The notes: generated by a model from the sequence alone, not told the origin. A stretch of 64,000 nucleotides of DNA from Earliella scabrosa (GCA_022605405.1 JABYQQ010000006.1:1798001-1862000), one strand, 5' to 3'; counted from the stretch's first letter, positions 1 through 10,860 are shown. Translations and numbers: made by a program.

Positions 1-536
1 GTCCTCGAGGCACTCTGCGAGCGTGCCTCAAACGGTAGGCCGGCGGTCCAGGTGGCCGTCCTTTTTCTGGGGGTTGTGCGGTGCTGTGGATAAGCAAACC
101 GCCACGCGAGACCCTTATTACGGTTCATCCTGAGATTCTGAAAGCGTCAGTTGTCACACCTCGTGCGGTACAGTAATCCGAGAGAATGCTCACCGGATCG
201 GACGTCGTAGCCGTGCTTTTTCTTCCGGCTGTAGTCCTCATTGCCATCTGACGTCCACCAGGTACCGCTGCCTCGTATCTGCATGAAAACCTTGGAAGGG
301 GATGGCAGTTCAGCGACATGGGTCTGAAACTATGATACGCACTGTGAGATCATTGTCGCGACAGAGGGTGGGCACGTAGACCCAAAAGTCGCGCATCGGA
401 CACTTTGTGAGCCGCACTTCGTACGACGAAGATCGGCGGGTCATATCGACGCGAAAAATCGCGACAATCGCACGGGGGATTTACCCACACACGGCTGGCG
501 GACGAACGGTGCATCGATGGCGAAGCCCACCGCCGG
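1..536. other. Intergenic, nothing recognised
   Basis: Short open frames on both strands but none with plausible introns or family resemblance. Positions 529-536 (accgccgg) are the left copy of the 8-bp target-site duplication of the adjacent element. Confidence 0.5.
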
Positions 537-1253
537 TAGTGTTGCAGGGTCCGGTCAAGTTCGGTTTTTTGACCCCTCCGGAGATAACCGGACTTTTAAC
601 CGAACTTGACCAGTCCGATTTGAGAGAACCGGACCAAATGTTCGGTTCTACCATAACCGAACCGAACCTCGGTCCGGTTCTCGGTTATGACCGGTCCTTG
701 ACTGGTTGAAAAGCGGCTGTGCTGAAATTTCAACTTTTGCTGAAAACGTAGCCCAGAGCCGTGGGAATCTAACGGTATATATAACTATATGTTTTAGATC
801 AAAACTGAACGTCCTATGTTCAAAATAAACTTGCCCATATTGGGACAAATGGTTTGTTTTCGGAGTTTTCCGCGGGCGCTTGGGCGCTGAACCCGGCGCC
901 TATGATACCAGATTGGGTGTGTTGGCATTTGTCAGCTCAAAAGACAGCCCATCTGTCCCAAAATGGGCAAGTTTATTTTGATTCTAGCACCCTCAATTCT
1001 CATTCAAAGTATATAGTGTTACATACCGTTGGAATCGTAGAATTATTGGCTACAATATGGGGTACTATTTGTACCGGTTCATGACCGGTCGGGACCGGTT
1101 ATGGACCGGTTCTGATATACGGCTGAAAAAAATAACTGGAACTGAACCGATAACTTGACCGATAATTTTCCGGTTCTGGTCCGGTTCTTTTCAGTTCTGG
1201 TCAGGTCATTTTGCAGTTCTCGACCGGTCGTAGGACTGGACCCTGCAACACTA
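537..1253. mobile_element. Non-autonomous hAT-type element (MITE)
   Basis: The left end at 537 (tagtgttgcagggtcc) is the inverted complement of the right end at 1253, with one further mismatch inside 20 bp. The element is flanked by an exact 8-bp direct repeat, accgccgg, at 529-536 and 1254-1261. An 8-bp target duplication and ends beginning TAGNG are the hallmarks of hAT transposons. No transposase is encoded. Internally the element is a large imperfect palindrome: the 31-bp arms at 821-851 and 950-980 pair with two mismatches, and weaker inverted similarity continues outward from both arms to about 748 and 1055. Many copies of the palindromic motif ggaccggttc sit near both ends. The perfect duplication suggests a fairly recent insertion. 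Confidence 0.9.
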
Positions 1254-1334
1254 ACCGCCGGGGACCTGTAGAGACGCAGGACGATATGCACGGGGTACTG
1301 GGAGCTGACTCGGCACAACCGGGGTCGAGCTGCT

Positions 1335-2066
1335 CTAGCCATGCACGGTGGTCGTCGGACGTCCGCCCGCGGACGCGAGCGTCGTCGCGATCTCGACCTT
1401 GCACGTGCCCGTCTGGCTCAACGTGAGATCGAACTTGACCGCGACGTGCCCGACGGCCATCAAGAACGCCACGAGGAAGTGGCCTGGGGCGGAGGAGGCG
1501 ACAGTGCAGGTGATCCCAGACTAGCTGCGCATGCGCGAGTCCAAAGGGTGCATCATCGCTATTCGTGTTCTTGAAGCCCGCAGGCTTGTTGTCGAACTCG
1601 CCGATCTTCCAGATGTGCGTTGTCCTAAGAGCCATGCGGGTGAGGGGTAGTTCGTCTGCGGGAGAAGGAGAGGACGGGGACTTACCTCGTCGACCTGAGT
1701 GTCTGCGAAGATCGTGGTCACCGTCCTGAGCGGGAGCGACGGTGACGGAAGCCGTGCTGACCGCCAGCCAGCCCTTGGAGACTGCAGCAGACGAACAGTC
1801 AGCAATTCTATTCTTCCAGAGGACGAACGTTCTGCACCGAGGTTTCCGGGCTTCATCTTCGACGTCGTGATCGAGCCAGACGAATCCGCCGGTCGCGTAA
1901 CGATTGGAGTTATATGCCTCCTGAACTGTCGTGTCTGCGCACCAAAATACAGAAAGACGGCGAGCAGACACAGCGCAAAGGCGTACGCTGGGAGCCGGAA
2001 GCAAGCCAGAGGACGTGCACACCTGAATAGGGCGATGGGCCAAAGAAGCATGCGAGATGCACACAC
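1335..2066 (-). pseudogene. Unresolved or damaged membrane-protein gene
   Basis: Coding-like exons on the minus strand, not recognised. The 5' part (about 2066-1920) encodes a hydrophobic stretch (AFALCLLAVFLYFG), then a block with strongly GC-rich third codon positions down to about 1690. A GTAAGT donor at about 1682 is followed by a second exon near 1630-1560 (motif GEFDNKPAGFKNT). A last exon from about 1522 to the stop at 1335-1337 is convincing (CTVASSAPGHFLVAF near its start). I could not join the last two exons with a GT-AG intron in phase: no GT lies between them. Either the gene is broken, a splice site is non-canonical, or the sequence has an indel. The hAT MITE lies about 80 bp beyond the stop. 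Confidence 0.35.
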
Positions 2067-3963
2067 CTATCCCACTGAACACTACATCCTCGCTCGCGCA
2101 CCCAATCCACCCGCCATCCTGCAACCTGGCGAGACGACCTCGAACCGTTTGTCGCGCGCGGGAAGCATGTATATGCACCTTTACGGGCGGTGGTTGCCGA
2201 GCACGAAGAGCTGCTGGATGCTTGGGGAGACACTGGACGCAGGGGAGCTGTGCGAGTGCGGCGTCTGGGCGGCGTCGGCGCGCTGGGTCAGCGTCGCGCC
2301 TGGTGACGTGAAGAGGAACGTATGGCGGGGAGTATGGCGAGGACGAAAGTAAGGTGTTGTCCGCATCTGGAACGCAGAGCCACCAAGAGTGGCAGATTTG
2401 TTGGGCGCCCGTGGGAGATGGGGGCTAACGCCCGTCGCCCGCCTCCTCGCGCATGCGCGCGCGCTCCTCTCGCGCTTTGCTGTTCGATATCGTCCTGCTC
2501 CCTGAATCGCGCAACCCACAAATCGCATCTGCATTCACAGTAAGTCACGCTCTGGATTCCCCGACAGATAACACTTGCTTACTACCCTCGCCGCTCACAT
2601 GTGGTGGAAGGGAATAGACTCCGTGTCCTTCCTCTCCTTTCATCCCGTCGGGAGGGTCAGATTTGCTCTTGCCCTTCCGTACAACGCCATCTCTCGCAAT
2701 GCACCATCTCAAGCCATGCAGGTTGGGGGAATGAGACGGGATGTGTGGATACTACGGCTCTCATTAGCATAACAGAGGTTGTGAGTGCACTTAAGTACAT
2801 ACCACGTCAAGGGTTGGACGGAGGAGTATGGACATGCATCCGGACCTCTCGTGCTCTATCACTGGCGCGAGAGGTCCGAAATAGCGACATGATGCGTCGT
2901 CCATCCCTCCGCATTCAATATCTACAGACAACGAATGTAGTGAGTGCCTATGCAAGCGATAATTATATTGGCGGCGCACACGAAGATGGGTTTGCAAGTG
3001 AATGCAAGGCCAGGGGGTAGAGGCTGCAGCCAACCAGAACGACAAGAACGCGGGATGTTCAGAACATGCCAACGCAAGCCGACTGCACCGACATTTGCAA
3101 GGTCTCGAAGACATTTGCAAGGTCGCGAAGACATTTGCACGACATATGAAGGCATCAGCACGAAGGCATCAGCACGAAGGCATCAGCACGAAGGCATGAG
3201 CGAGCTCTCGAAGGCATGGCCACAACGACACTCGCTAGCTCACGGACGCATGGCCCCGACGACACGCTGTACGCAGTTGATGACGGTGCGTGGTGTATCT
3301 AGACAGAGTCGATCGCGACATGCAATGCATCTGCTCTGAAAAGCTATATACAGACGACAACAGGGCCTGAGCTGCGTAGAAGAGAGGAGCGATGATCAGT
3401 ATCAATCAAACTCGTGCCGTCATACAAGAACGTACGCAATTTCACCCTATAGGAGATGGAAATTCGACTCAAGGCCTGCGTACGCCGAGGGTTTCCATGA
3501 CTGGCTGGACCGACGTACGGTGAGAAAGCGCCCCTCAGCCACACTTTCGCTAGACGCGACGGAGCGCGCAGCAAAGGCACAAGTGGGAATAGCGGCCGCT
3601 TCCGACTATGGCGCGGTGGAAATCGGATGGTGCACGATGGCCCGGGTGAGCAGCAGTCTTAGGAATTGGGTGCTCTCTGCGCTCGCAGGTGCAGAGCGCG
3701 CACGCTTGTTGTGGTTTCGGCGCTTTTGTATCTCGCACTTATTGGCACTGACACTTGCGCGCCACCACGTCCAGCTTCAGCATCCACCACTGGCACATCC
3801 CCGCCCTTGCTAATCCTCTTCATCGATCACTCACATCCAACCCGAGCTCAGACCACAACCTACCGTGTCCACCAATCCTCCGACGTCACCCTCGTCGACC
3901 TACCGCAGATTCCAGCAACTCCACTTGCCGAGGTCAACTGCACGTCCCTCTTTGGCGATCGCT
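2067..3963. other. Intergenic with short repeats
   Basis: No convincing gene. It contains an 11-bp inverted repeat (cggacctctcg at 2841-2851 against 2868-2878) and two short tandem repeats at 3091-3194. The last few hundred bases are presumably the promoter of the gene starting at 3964. Confidence 0.5.
3091..3194. repeat. Short tandem repeats, 20-bp and 14-bp units
   Basis: A 20-bp unit, acatttgcaaggtcKcgaag, occurs 2.5 times at 3091-3140. A 14-bp unit, ggcatcagcacgaa, follows about three times at 3151-3194. No function is apparent. Confidence 0.85.
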
Positions 3964-4917
3964 ATGTCTCTTGGTAGCCTCCTGAAACGCAAGCATCGGA
4001 AGGTACGTGATAAAGCTACATCTCTCCAGTGTTGGAAGGTTACTAGCCGTATCTGGCGAAGGTCATGAACTCGGTGATGAGCGCGGTCAACACTCAACTC
4101 AAGTGGATCAGACTGAGAAACGTGTGTAGACGTAGCCCATCTCTCCTGTTCACCCTTGGCTCAGAAGTTCTTCCAGGCCCTTCGCGCCCTCAAGTTCACA
4201 GTCGTCGAGGGCGACGACGATTGTCGCCACGTCCTCATCCCTCCATCCTCTGAGGAGGCGGCTTGGTGGCATTACGGTAACGACCGCATCGTCGTTTACA
4301 AGGTGATTCTTCCCTATTTATGTCACATTTCGCATATCTGAGTGCAACGTTCCCTTCCCTCGTAGCCTAAGGGCAAGGATGTGACACCTGAGCAGGTGCA
4401 TAGGTGCGTCTTGTCCTCTGCCTGCATGGTCTCCTCGTAGTGACCCCAGGACAGCCTCAGAAGATCACTCGAGGGCTGTTTCGGCTGGAACGCGACCACT
4501 TTCAAGTTGGAGAAGCCGGATGCGACACCTCAGGCATCAGGAGACCCGCCGTCGAAGGCCACCGTCGAGGCCAATGCGCCACTCAACAACAGCGTCCTTG
4601 ACGCTGTCAAGAGGACGCGTTCGAAGGCTGCCGTCGAGGTCAACAGCGTCCTTGACGCTGTCAAGAGGACGCGTTCGAAGGCTGCCGTCGAGGTCAACAG
4701 CGTCCTTGACGCTGTCAAGACGACGCGTTCGAAGGCCACCGTCGAGGTCAACAGCGTCCTTGACGCTGTCAAGACGACGCGTTCGAAGGCCACCATCGAA
4801 GCCAACGCGCCACTCAACAACAGTGTCCTTGATGCTGTCAAGAGGACGCGTTCGAAGGCCGCTGTCGAGGTCAACAGCGTCCGTGACACGGTCAAGAGGC
4901 GCCCGAAGAAGCCGTAA
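3964..4917 (+). CDS. Hypothetical protein with 18-aa tandem repeats
   Basis: Function not recognised. Exons 3964-4002, 4047-4121, 4165-4302, 4366-4395 and 4450-4917 join with all introns in phase 0, giving 249 aa. Introns are 43-63 nt with GTACGT, GTGTGT, GTGATT and GTGCAT donors. The N-terminal ~120 residues are compact and non-repetitive (motifs MNSVMSAVNTQLKW, HYGNDRIVVYK). From about residue 140 the protein is an array of an 18-residue unit, NSVLDAVKRTRSKAAVEV, in five near-identical copies, one with a 5-residue insertion, plus a final degenerate copy ending in a basic tail. The hydrophobic spacing within each unit would suit an amphipathic helix. Alternating K/R and E suggests a charged, possibly nucleic-acid-binding or oligomerising tail, which is inference only. 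Confidence 0.75.
4588..4914 (+). repeat. 54-bp coding minisatellite
   Basis: Units start at 4588, 4642, 4696, 4750 (69 bp, carrying a 15-bp insertion), 4819 and 4873 (truncated). The first units are almost identical at DNA level, so copy number probably varies between strains. Every change keeps the reading frame. Confidence 0.95.
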
Positions 4918-5169
4918 GGGCTACGAGATCGCGCCTTGTAGGCGTCGACAACAATCTTCTTGAAGCACGCGCGCGATTGTCTCCGCTGCGGGAGCTGTAC
5001 ATGGGTACCGATTACAAGACCGTCTATTTCTTGGTTCTTGACCCTCGCACTCCGAGGACGTGTTCCCTGCCAGTCGTAAGTGTTAAAGTGTTATTGAGTC
5101 AAGCAAAGCGCGAGGTTTGATCTGTTCTGTCTCTCACAGCGACGCGACATCCCTCGAGCAATGCTCTAG
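4918..5169 (+). other. Coding-like stretch after the repeat gene
   Basis: An open stretch at about 4938-5078 (motif ELYMGTDYKTVYFLVLD) ends at a GTAAGTG donor. A plausible next exon after ctctcacag ends with TAG at about 5169 (RRDIPRAML). It is not in a compatible phase with the last exon of the upstream gene, so it may be a remnant, part of an alternative transcript, or chance. Confidence 0.3.
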
Positions 5170-6615
5170 CGATGCTCTGCGACATCTTTCGAGGAATACT
5201 CAAGGGAGTTCCTCGAAAGGGGACCCTCCACCAGAACTAGCACACGCCGGTAACTGGTGTGTTGACCCGCGTACATACCCTTCGTGTACAGTCAATATCA
5301 TACTATGTTGCACCGCCTCACACTGCCTGACTCTCCGGTCGACATGTCATCCCACCTCGCGCAACTCCTGTCAATGTCGCGCGAGGTCTTCCTCATAGCA
5401 CAGAGCTATTCGCCCCGATCCTGGACACGGACCTGTGTGCACTGCTCAGCTTCACCCGACTTACCCCGCCCGTCGCCTCAATCTGTTGCCCTGCTCACCG
5501 CTTGCCTTCGCATCACTGTGCGGGGTTCTGCGCTCCTCGCGTTTGCTTAACTCCCCGACTCCGTACCTCTCTCCGTCGTGCTCATGGTTCTCGCACAATT
5601 CCGCCTCGTTTGACCCCACGACGCTAAGATCGCCTTCGCCTCGCCCGAGGTCCTCGGTACTAAATTCGCCCCGTCCCTATCGTATCCCCGCCAACTCCTC
5701 GTCTTCGCCGCGCTCGGCTCCACTGCACGTATGCGCGACTATATGTCTCGCCTTCCCTCTACTCCGCCGCGCTCGACTCGACTGTTTGACGCCAAGCCGT
5801 TTTGTTTGGTTCTGCCCCGCTGCGCTCTGCTTGCGAATCCAGGCGTGTGTGGCGGAGTCGAGAGAAGGCGACGGATGAAAGTCGAGCAGAGCGCAGCGGG
5901 GCGGAGCGAAGCACGGCGACCTAGCTGTCCAGTCGAGGCGGAGTCGAGCGGAGCGAAGTCTCTTAACTTCCGTCCACTGTGCTCCACTCGTCTTGCTCGA
6001 GCCGTCATGCTTCGCTTCACCCTGCTGTACTCTGCTTGACTCGCCTTTGCTCGACGGCGTGCTTGACTTCATATTGCGCATGACTCTGTGTCGCGCCGCC
6101 CCGTTACGCTCTGCTCTCCTCGACTTCGCTCCACCCGCGCTCCTCGATCCGATCCACCCGCTCTCCTCGACGTGCGCTCTCCTCCCCACGCGCACTGCGT
6201 CGTCAGTCTCAACATTTCTTGCCCGGGCGCGGTCCTGCTTCCCACCTTGCCACACTACGTTCGCCTCGTTGTCTCACTGAAATTGAAGTGAGCTCTGCGC
6301 TTCCGAGCTCAGACCGTCTCGCCTGACCGTCCGAATGGGTCATATGCGGGCGAGGGGTAGGATGGTATGCGCTGGTGAGTCAGAATGTTTTGACATTCGG
6401 TGCGACAATGTGTCGTACCGGCGGCTCTACATGTCTAATGGGGGACTCCGTTCAGTAACAGAGTCTAATGGTCTTGGCATGAAGGATCACCTCCGGCGTT
6501 GTGGCGCTACGAGGATGGGACGCAAACATATATGGCGTAGACCGTACTAACATGGGGCAGGGGCAACGGGGTGTTGGTAGGGGGGGTTGTCAGCCCTTAA
6601 CCGTGGCTGATGATG
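5170..6615. other. Non-coding, strand-asymmetric low-complexity block
   Basis: No credible gene. About 5400-5850 and 5965-6260 are pyrimidine-rich on the plus strand (variants of ctccgccgcgctcgactcg). The intervening 5853-5960 is purine-rich and consists of the reverse complement of the same words (gagtcgagcggagcgaag). A perfect 17-bp inverted repeat pairs 5814-5830 (gccccgctgcgctctgc) with 5886-5902. Confidence 0.7.
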
Positions 6616-6777
6616 TACAGTCTTCCCCCGCTCGATGGGTCACCCCGCTCAGTGGGTCGCCTCGCACCACAGCTGAGCGCTTTGTTGGCGTTCTGGTGCC
6701 ACCTCCCGCCAAAAAGTTGCCCTACAAGGCAGGTGACCCATCGACCGGGGTGACCCATTGAACGGGGGATGACTGTA
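6616..6777. mobile_element. Tc1/mariner-like MITE, 162 bp
   Basis: The two ends are inverted repeats of about 48 bp with mismatches: the left starts tacagtcttcccccgctc, and the right, read in reverse complement, starts tacagtcatcccccgttc. The natural reading is ends CAGTC...GACTG flanked by a TA dinucleotide on each side (6616-6617 and 6776-6777), which is the Tc1/mariner signature. Tandem tgggtca words recur within each arm. No coding capacity. Confidence 0.8.
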
Positions 6778-7101
6778 TGCTCTTGACAACATTTGGCCAC
6801 GCATCGAGGGTCATCCTACCGGCTCCAATGGGCGCTCTCAGGAGCTCCCATGGAGAGCGCTAGAGCCATCGGTTCATCTCTCCTCTCTCTCCGAATATCA
6901 TAGAAGCGAGGGTCGCACAGCTGCTAATTTACACCCGAGACCGTCCGGGGCCCACGCGAGGGGCCTTCCCTTCTGAGCGTAGAAGGCAACGTGATAGGCC
7001 CGGCTTGGCTTTAAGCCTTCGACCACAAGCGTACGCTGATCGTGTGTATTGGTCAGGTCTCCTTTTGCACCAGCTCTACTGCCGTCCGCTAACTCTACAC
7101 G
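6778..7101. other. Intergenic, presumed promoter
   Basis: No gene seen. It lies directly upstream of the coiled-coil gene at 7102. An imperfect inverted repeat (gcgctctcaggagctcccatggagagcgc) lies at about 6831-6859. Confidence 0.4.
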
Positions 7102-8235
7102 ATGGAGTGCGGCTTGTTCTCTCGGGTACGTCTTTGCTTCGACGCAGCGGCCCCCATTCTGAGTACTTCGGACAGGTAGATGACTTGATCACGGGATCAC
7201 AGACCTACCTCGGAAACTCGACCAGCGCATCCACATTCGAGCTTCGCGGATTTCCACCACCATACTTCAAATTCGACGACCCCATGCACTATTCCCCTTC
7301 TCCCCCAGCTCCACAATCCACCCTTCCGTTGTCTCGATACTCAACCCTGATGCCGCCTGATAGCGCAGGCATCGCGATCGAGGCATCTTGTGCACTCCAG
7401 TTTTTCAATTCACGGAGGGTACATACCAGGGGTGAGTCCTTTGAAGCTACTCGGTGATACGAGTGCTCACAAGATGAGGCAGCTCCATCTCTTCAGACCA
7501 TGCGTACGGAAAGTTCGACTGTCCGTGGTGATGTTGGGAAATTATGCCATGCCGCCGAACGCCCTGTTACCTGCCAGATGACTGGCCGAACTCCCGAGTC
7601 GTCCAAAATCCGGAGCGACGGCAGCGGGAGAACGGGGTCATCGGGTGCTTTACTGGTCCCTGGTTCCCAGAAACGCCGTGGCACAGCTGACGGCACGTCC
7701 CGCGGGCAACGACGGCCGATTCAGAATAACGGAGATCAAGGCTTCAAGCAGAGGACGCTGTTCTTTCTCCTGTTGTCTAAGGCAGTGGGCTTCCCGGTTA
7801 CTGACCCGTGAGTTCATCCGCACCTCGTGAACCTTTCCATTAACGCTTCTCTTTCTCAGAGACACGATCAACACCCATACGAAAAAGCGGCGCTATCTAG
7901 AGTGCCTGGAGGCCGTCGTCAAGTACCTTCAAGACCAGATTCGCTCCTGTGGCGGAGTCCCGCTTTCAATGCAACGGAGAGAACAAGTCACCAGCGAGGT
8001 CAAAGTATGGGCCATCCGGGTACGAGCTGCTTCATGTTTCTCCTTCATCTGCTTGACGATTGGACGCGCCAGACCATTCTAGTACTCCGACAGAGACAAC
8101 TCCGACAGCTCACCTTCGAGATGCATTGGAAGGTCTGTTCCGGCCATGCACTATGTACCAACTTCTGACCTTCGATGTTAGGTCTCCGAGCTGCGCAGAC
8201 AGCGGCGTCTGGAGCACCTTGCCGAAGATCCTTGA
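7102..8235 (+). CDS. Coiled-coil hypothetical protein, copy A
   Basis: Not a recognised family. Exons 7102-7125, 7176-7418, 7464-7807, 7860-8019, 8073-8132 and 8182-8235 join with consistent phases to 294 aa. The N-terminal ~200 residues are low-complexity and rich in Ser, Pro and Gly. The C-terminal ~95 residues are helical with heptad-like spacing: KKRRYLECLEAVVKYLQ, then SMQRREQV, then LRQRQLRQLTFEMHWK. The neighbour at 8559-9441 has the same ending, with introns at the same two positions: phase 2 before the KRR block and phase 0 after the (V/A)-x-(A/R)-K/R block. This is therefore a tandem duplicate. A role as a small coiled-coil adaptor is only a guess. Confidence 0.7.
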
Positions 8236-8558
8236 TATTAACGTGGGTGCACCCAGTGCCGTCCCGGTCTCCGTTTCATAACATCGTTTGTCTTGTATAC
8301 CCGTAAACCAATATCGTCAACTCTGCAAGCGTGTGCGTGCCTCGTCGTAATCTTGCACCGGGGTGTCACCACATTCACCCGACTAGAACTTGTGGATCGG
8401 TGGCAACAAGTCAGTCATGCAGCTCCTTCGTTCTATCAGGAAAGCGGATAACTACTGCGTCATCGCAGCCACATCTCAACTTCTCACAGTTTCGGGGCAA
8501 TGTGTATCCGATATATTGTCGCCGCACTGGGAGCTCCTGTGAAACGAAGATCTGCTGG

Positions 8559-9441
8559 ATGTTACCGTTTGAACGTGCGGCGGCCTTCGGAGTTGCAAAC
8601 AGAAGCACGAACTCTTCTCCTATGGGAAATGCCTGCCTGCCTATGTCCGATTCCCAGGTGCAGAGCGAATCTGACCATTAGGCCGCGGACATTGGCACAT
8701 GCAGAGAGTGCCGTTGGTAATGTAATGTAAGTCAAAGTCTCGAATAGCCGGGATGACCCAGTGTCGCCCACAGCGCGTCTCCGTACCTGCCTTTGACCTC
8801 TACACTCAGGACCCGACTTACTATGAGGACTCACCACATAGTACAGCAGTACGCCCACTATGTGCCGAAGACAACGGTCTCTGCCCTTTCCCTTCTAGAA
8901 GACAAGCCGTCCTCTGGTCACAGCCAGGCTCGCGGCACAGGTTCGCTTCTCCAGTCTCATTCCCTCGACTACGGCTCTGGCCGGCGGCAGGTGTGGTTCC
9001 ACAAGTTCGAGACTTTGATCTTCACGCCCGAGGAGATGTACGAGCTTGATACACTCCTAGGTACATATAGTTCGCACACTGATCATATTTGGTCTCGTGT
9101 AGCGAGAGCATGAGCGTTGTGAAGAGACGTCCTATCTACATGGCCACCTTGGAGGCGCACATCGAAATTCTCCTCCAGCAACTCGGGGACATGGGAGTGG
9201 CCGTCGTGTCGCCAGAAGAGCTAGATGTATATCATGGGCTGAGCCGCGTCTTGGCGAAGGTGCGTCGGTTACCTCGCTGATCGGTGAACGTCTGCCCACC
9301 CTCGTCCAGGCCATGATCTGCGGACTTCAAGACGACATTGTCCGACTTGAGCATGAGCTTGCGATGCTTGACCGCGAGGTATGCTATCTCGATATCTGAC
9401 AATGTACTCGGGTTGTTACTGACTAGATGATGCGCTCATGA
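8559..9441 (+). CDS. Coiled-coil hypothetical protein, copy B
   Basis: Paralogue of the gene just upstream. Well-supported exons are 8774-8840, 8899-9037, 9103-9259, 9310-9378 and 9427-9441. A likely first exon is 8559-8657 (ATG at 8559), and a 12-nt exon at 8705-8716 would keep frame. With these the protein is about 185 aa. The C-terminal half carries KRRPIYMATLEAHIEIL, then PEELDVYHGLSRVLAK, then LQDDIVRLEHELAMLDRE, aligning with copy A. It differs from copy A in lacking most of the disordered N-terminus. Start and first exons are uncertain; the last three exons are solid. Confidence 0.55.
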
Positions 9442-9771
9442 GATGCTGCCGCTTGACGAAGATCTAGAGCTGGCGACAGCTGGGAGCTACTTGGAGATAC
9501 CGTATGAGGCAAAGTCTGACATGTCGTCAGTGTTGTAGGTTGCGCACGAGAATCCTCTCTGCATGTCATAGCTGTTATGACGTAGGGAAGTTTACTGTCA
9601 TGATTGCCGTGGGGCTAGGTGAATTGACAGACAACCACTTGATGATAATAGAAGATGGGTGATACATTGGTCGAGAGACTTCGTAACCAACCGAACTGCA
9701 AGCAACAGCCGGTAGCAAGACATCTTACATAACACGACGGGGGCACGATACGTACGCGTACGCTGCAAGCC
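9442..9771. other. Intergenic between convergent genes
   Basis: It holds the 3' ends of the plus-strand coiled-coil gene and the minus-strand family P gene. A possible alternative last exon of the latter lies just below 9772: a GTGCAT...GCGTAG intron would replace the last residues by a short hydrophobic end. Confidence 0.4.
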
Positions 9772-10370
9772 CTACGCTCGAGGCAGACGAACAGTCGGTA
9801 CGTGATGCAATGCACCTTGGTGTAACTCCTCGACCTGCGCTCTGAATAGCTCGCGAGCCGCTTGAGCCTCGGCGACGGTACGCGCGACCTCCCAAAAGTC
9901 GACAGGCGCATTGAAGTAGAGCGAGAACCGAACCGATTCACCGGAGACTTGGACCATATATTCTGACTGGGATACATTTAGCATTGAGCAATCGACAGAC
10001 GTAGGAATTACTCACGTGAAGGAAATTGATTCTGACAGCATCGTCAGGTATCATCACCCGAAATAGTACGTTGGGAGGGTCGGCGCAAGAGATGCCATCA
10101 GCAAGCTCGCACACGAACATGACATCTCGATGTCCCATAGGATAAGCTTGCGATGCAGGGAAAAATCGAGTACTACTCACGAATGTCCTTTCCGTACTCA
10201 GCGAATAGGAAGAAGACCTCGCGCCTCTCCCCCGCAAACTCATTTCCAGCAACCATCTCCACCCGACAGCGTACGTCGGAGTTTCCGAGAGTAATCAATA
10301 CTTGACTAGAGGCAAAGATGAATGCGATGCGTGCGAGACCGAGATCCAGAACTTACTCGTGCAGCGACAT
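9772..10370 (-). CDS. Family P small protein, member 1
   Basis: Exons (minus) 10357-10370, 10181-10305, 10016-10125 and 9772-9966 give 147 aa with phases 2, 1, 0. The second and third introns match the phase-1 and phase-0 introns shared by all five family P genes in the window. Blocks: FFLFAEYGKDI, then VMFVCELADG, then LFRVMIPDDAVRINFLH, then VRFSLYFNAP followed by a helix (DFWEVARTVAEAQAA). The pattern of short hydrophobic strands ending in an amphipathic helix resembles PH-superfamily folds, which is inference from spacing only. The gene is head-to-head with the WD40 gene at 10861. No assigned function. Confidence 0.75.
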
Positions 10371-10860
10371 CCGGGAAGACAGTGGACTCAGCAAAGAGGC
10401 GACGGTAGCGATAACAGAGGCGCAACACGATCGCTAGAGCGAGGGGCTGCCTCCCGATTTATAAAGTGGTAATGGCGGGTTCTGGAGTTATCGCCGGAAG
10501 AGACAAAGCAATGGCGTCGCGGCGAGAGTTGACGTCGTAGCGGCCCGATGATTTTGTCACATACTCGGAAATGTCGAGGATTGTGGGAGGAAGGAAGAAG
10601 CGACCCCGCATACTGCGAACAGAATCAGAGTCCTGAGGCGAGCTGACTATGAAGAGTTACACAAAATCGGCGAGTCGAACCAGTAGTGACAGGAGTGAGT
10701 ACTATGGCTAGCGCCGAAGTTGTGGCAGTGGTAGGCACCTCCTTCCACGTGGTAGGCCACCTTCTCCTTACCCTACTTTGACCTGGGCTCCTCATCACGC
10801 CTATCGTAGGCCTACACCTCGCTCAGCTCGTCAAAACAACTCAAACGATACACTGGTACC
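10371..10860. promoter_or_regulatory. Shared divergent promoter region
   Basis: 490 bp separate the start codons of the minus-strand family P gene and the plus-strand WD40 gene. A TATA-like palindrome tttataaa at 10458-10465 lies about 90 bp upstream of the minus-strand start. No other motif could be assigned with confidence. Confidence 0.45.

Noticed and set aside
1201..2178. Continuous 325-aa minus-strand frame
   Set aside because: It runs through the hAT terminal repeat and target duplication, and reads through visible splice donors; codon bias switches frame along its length.
4530..4895. 121-aa antisense frame across the 54-bp repeats
   Set aside because: The plus strand has five exons joined in phase that lead into the repeats. 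The antisense frame is a consequence of the repeated codon pattern and lacks introns or flanking exons.
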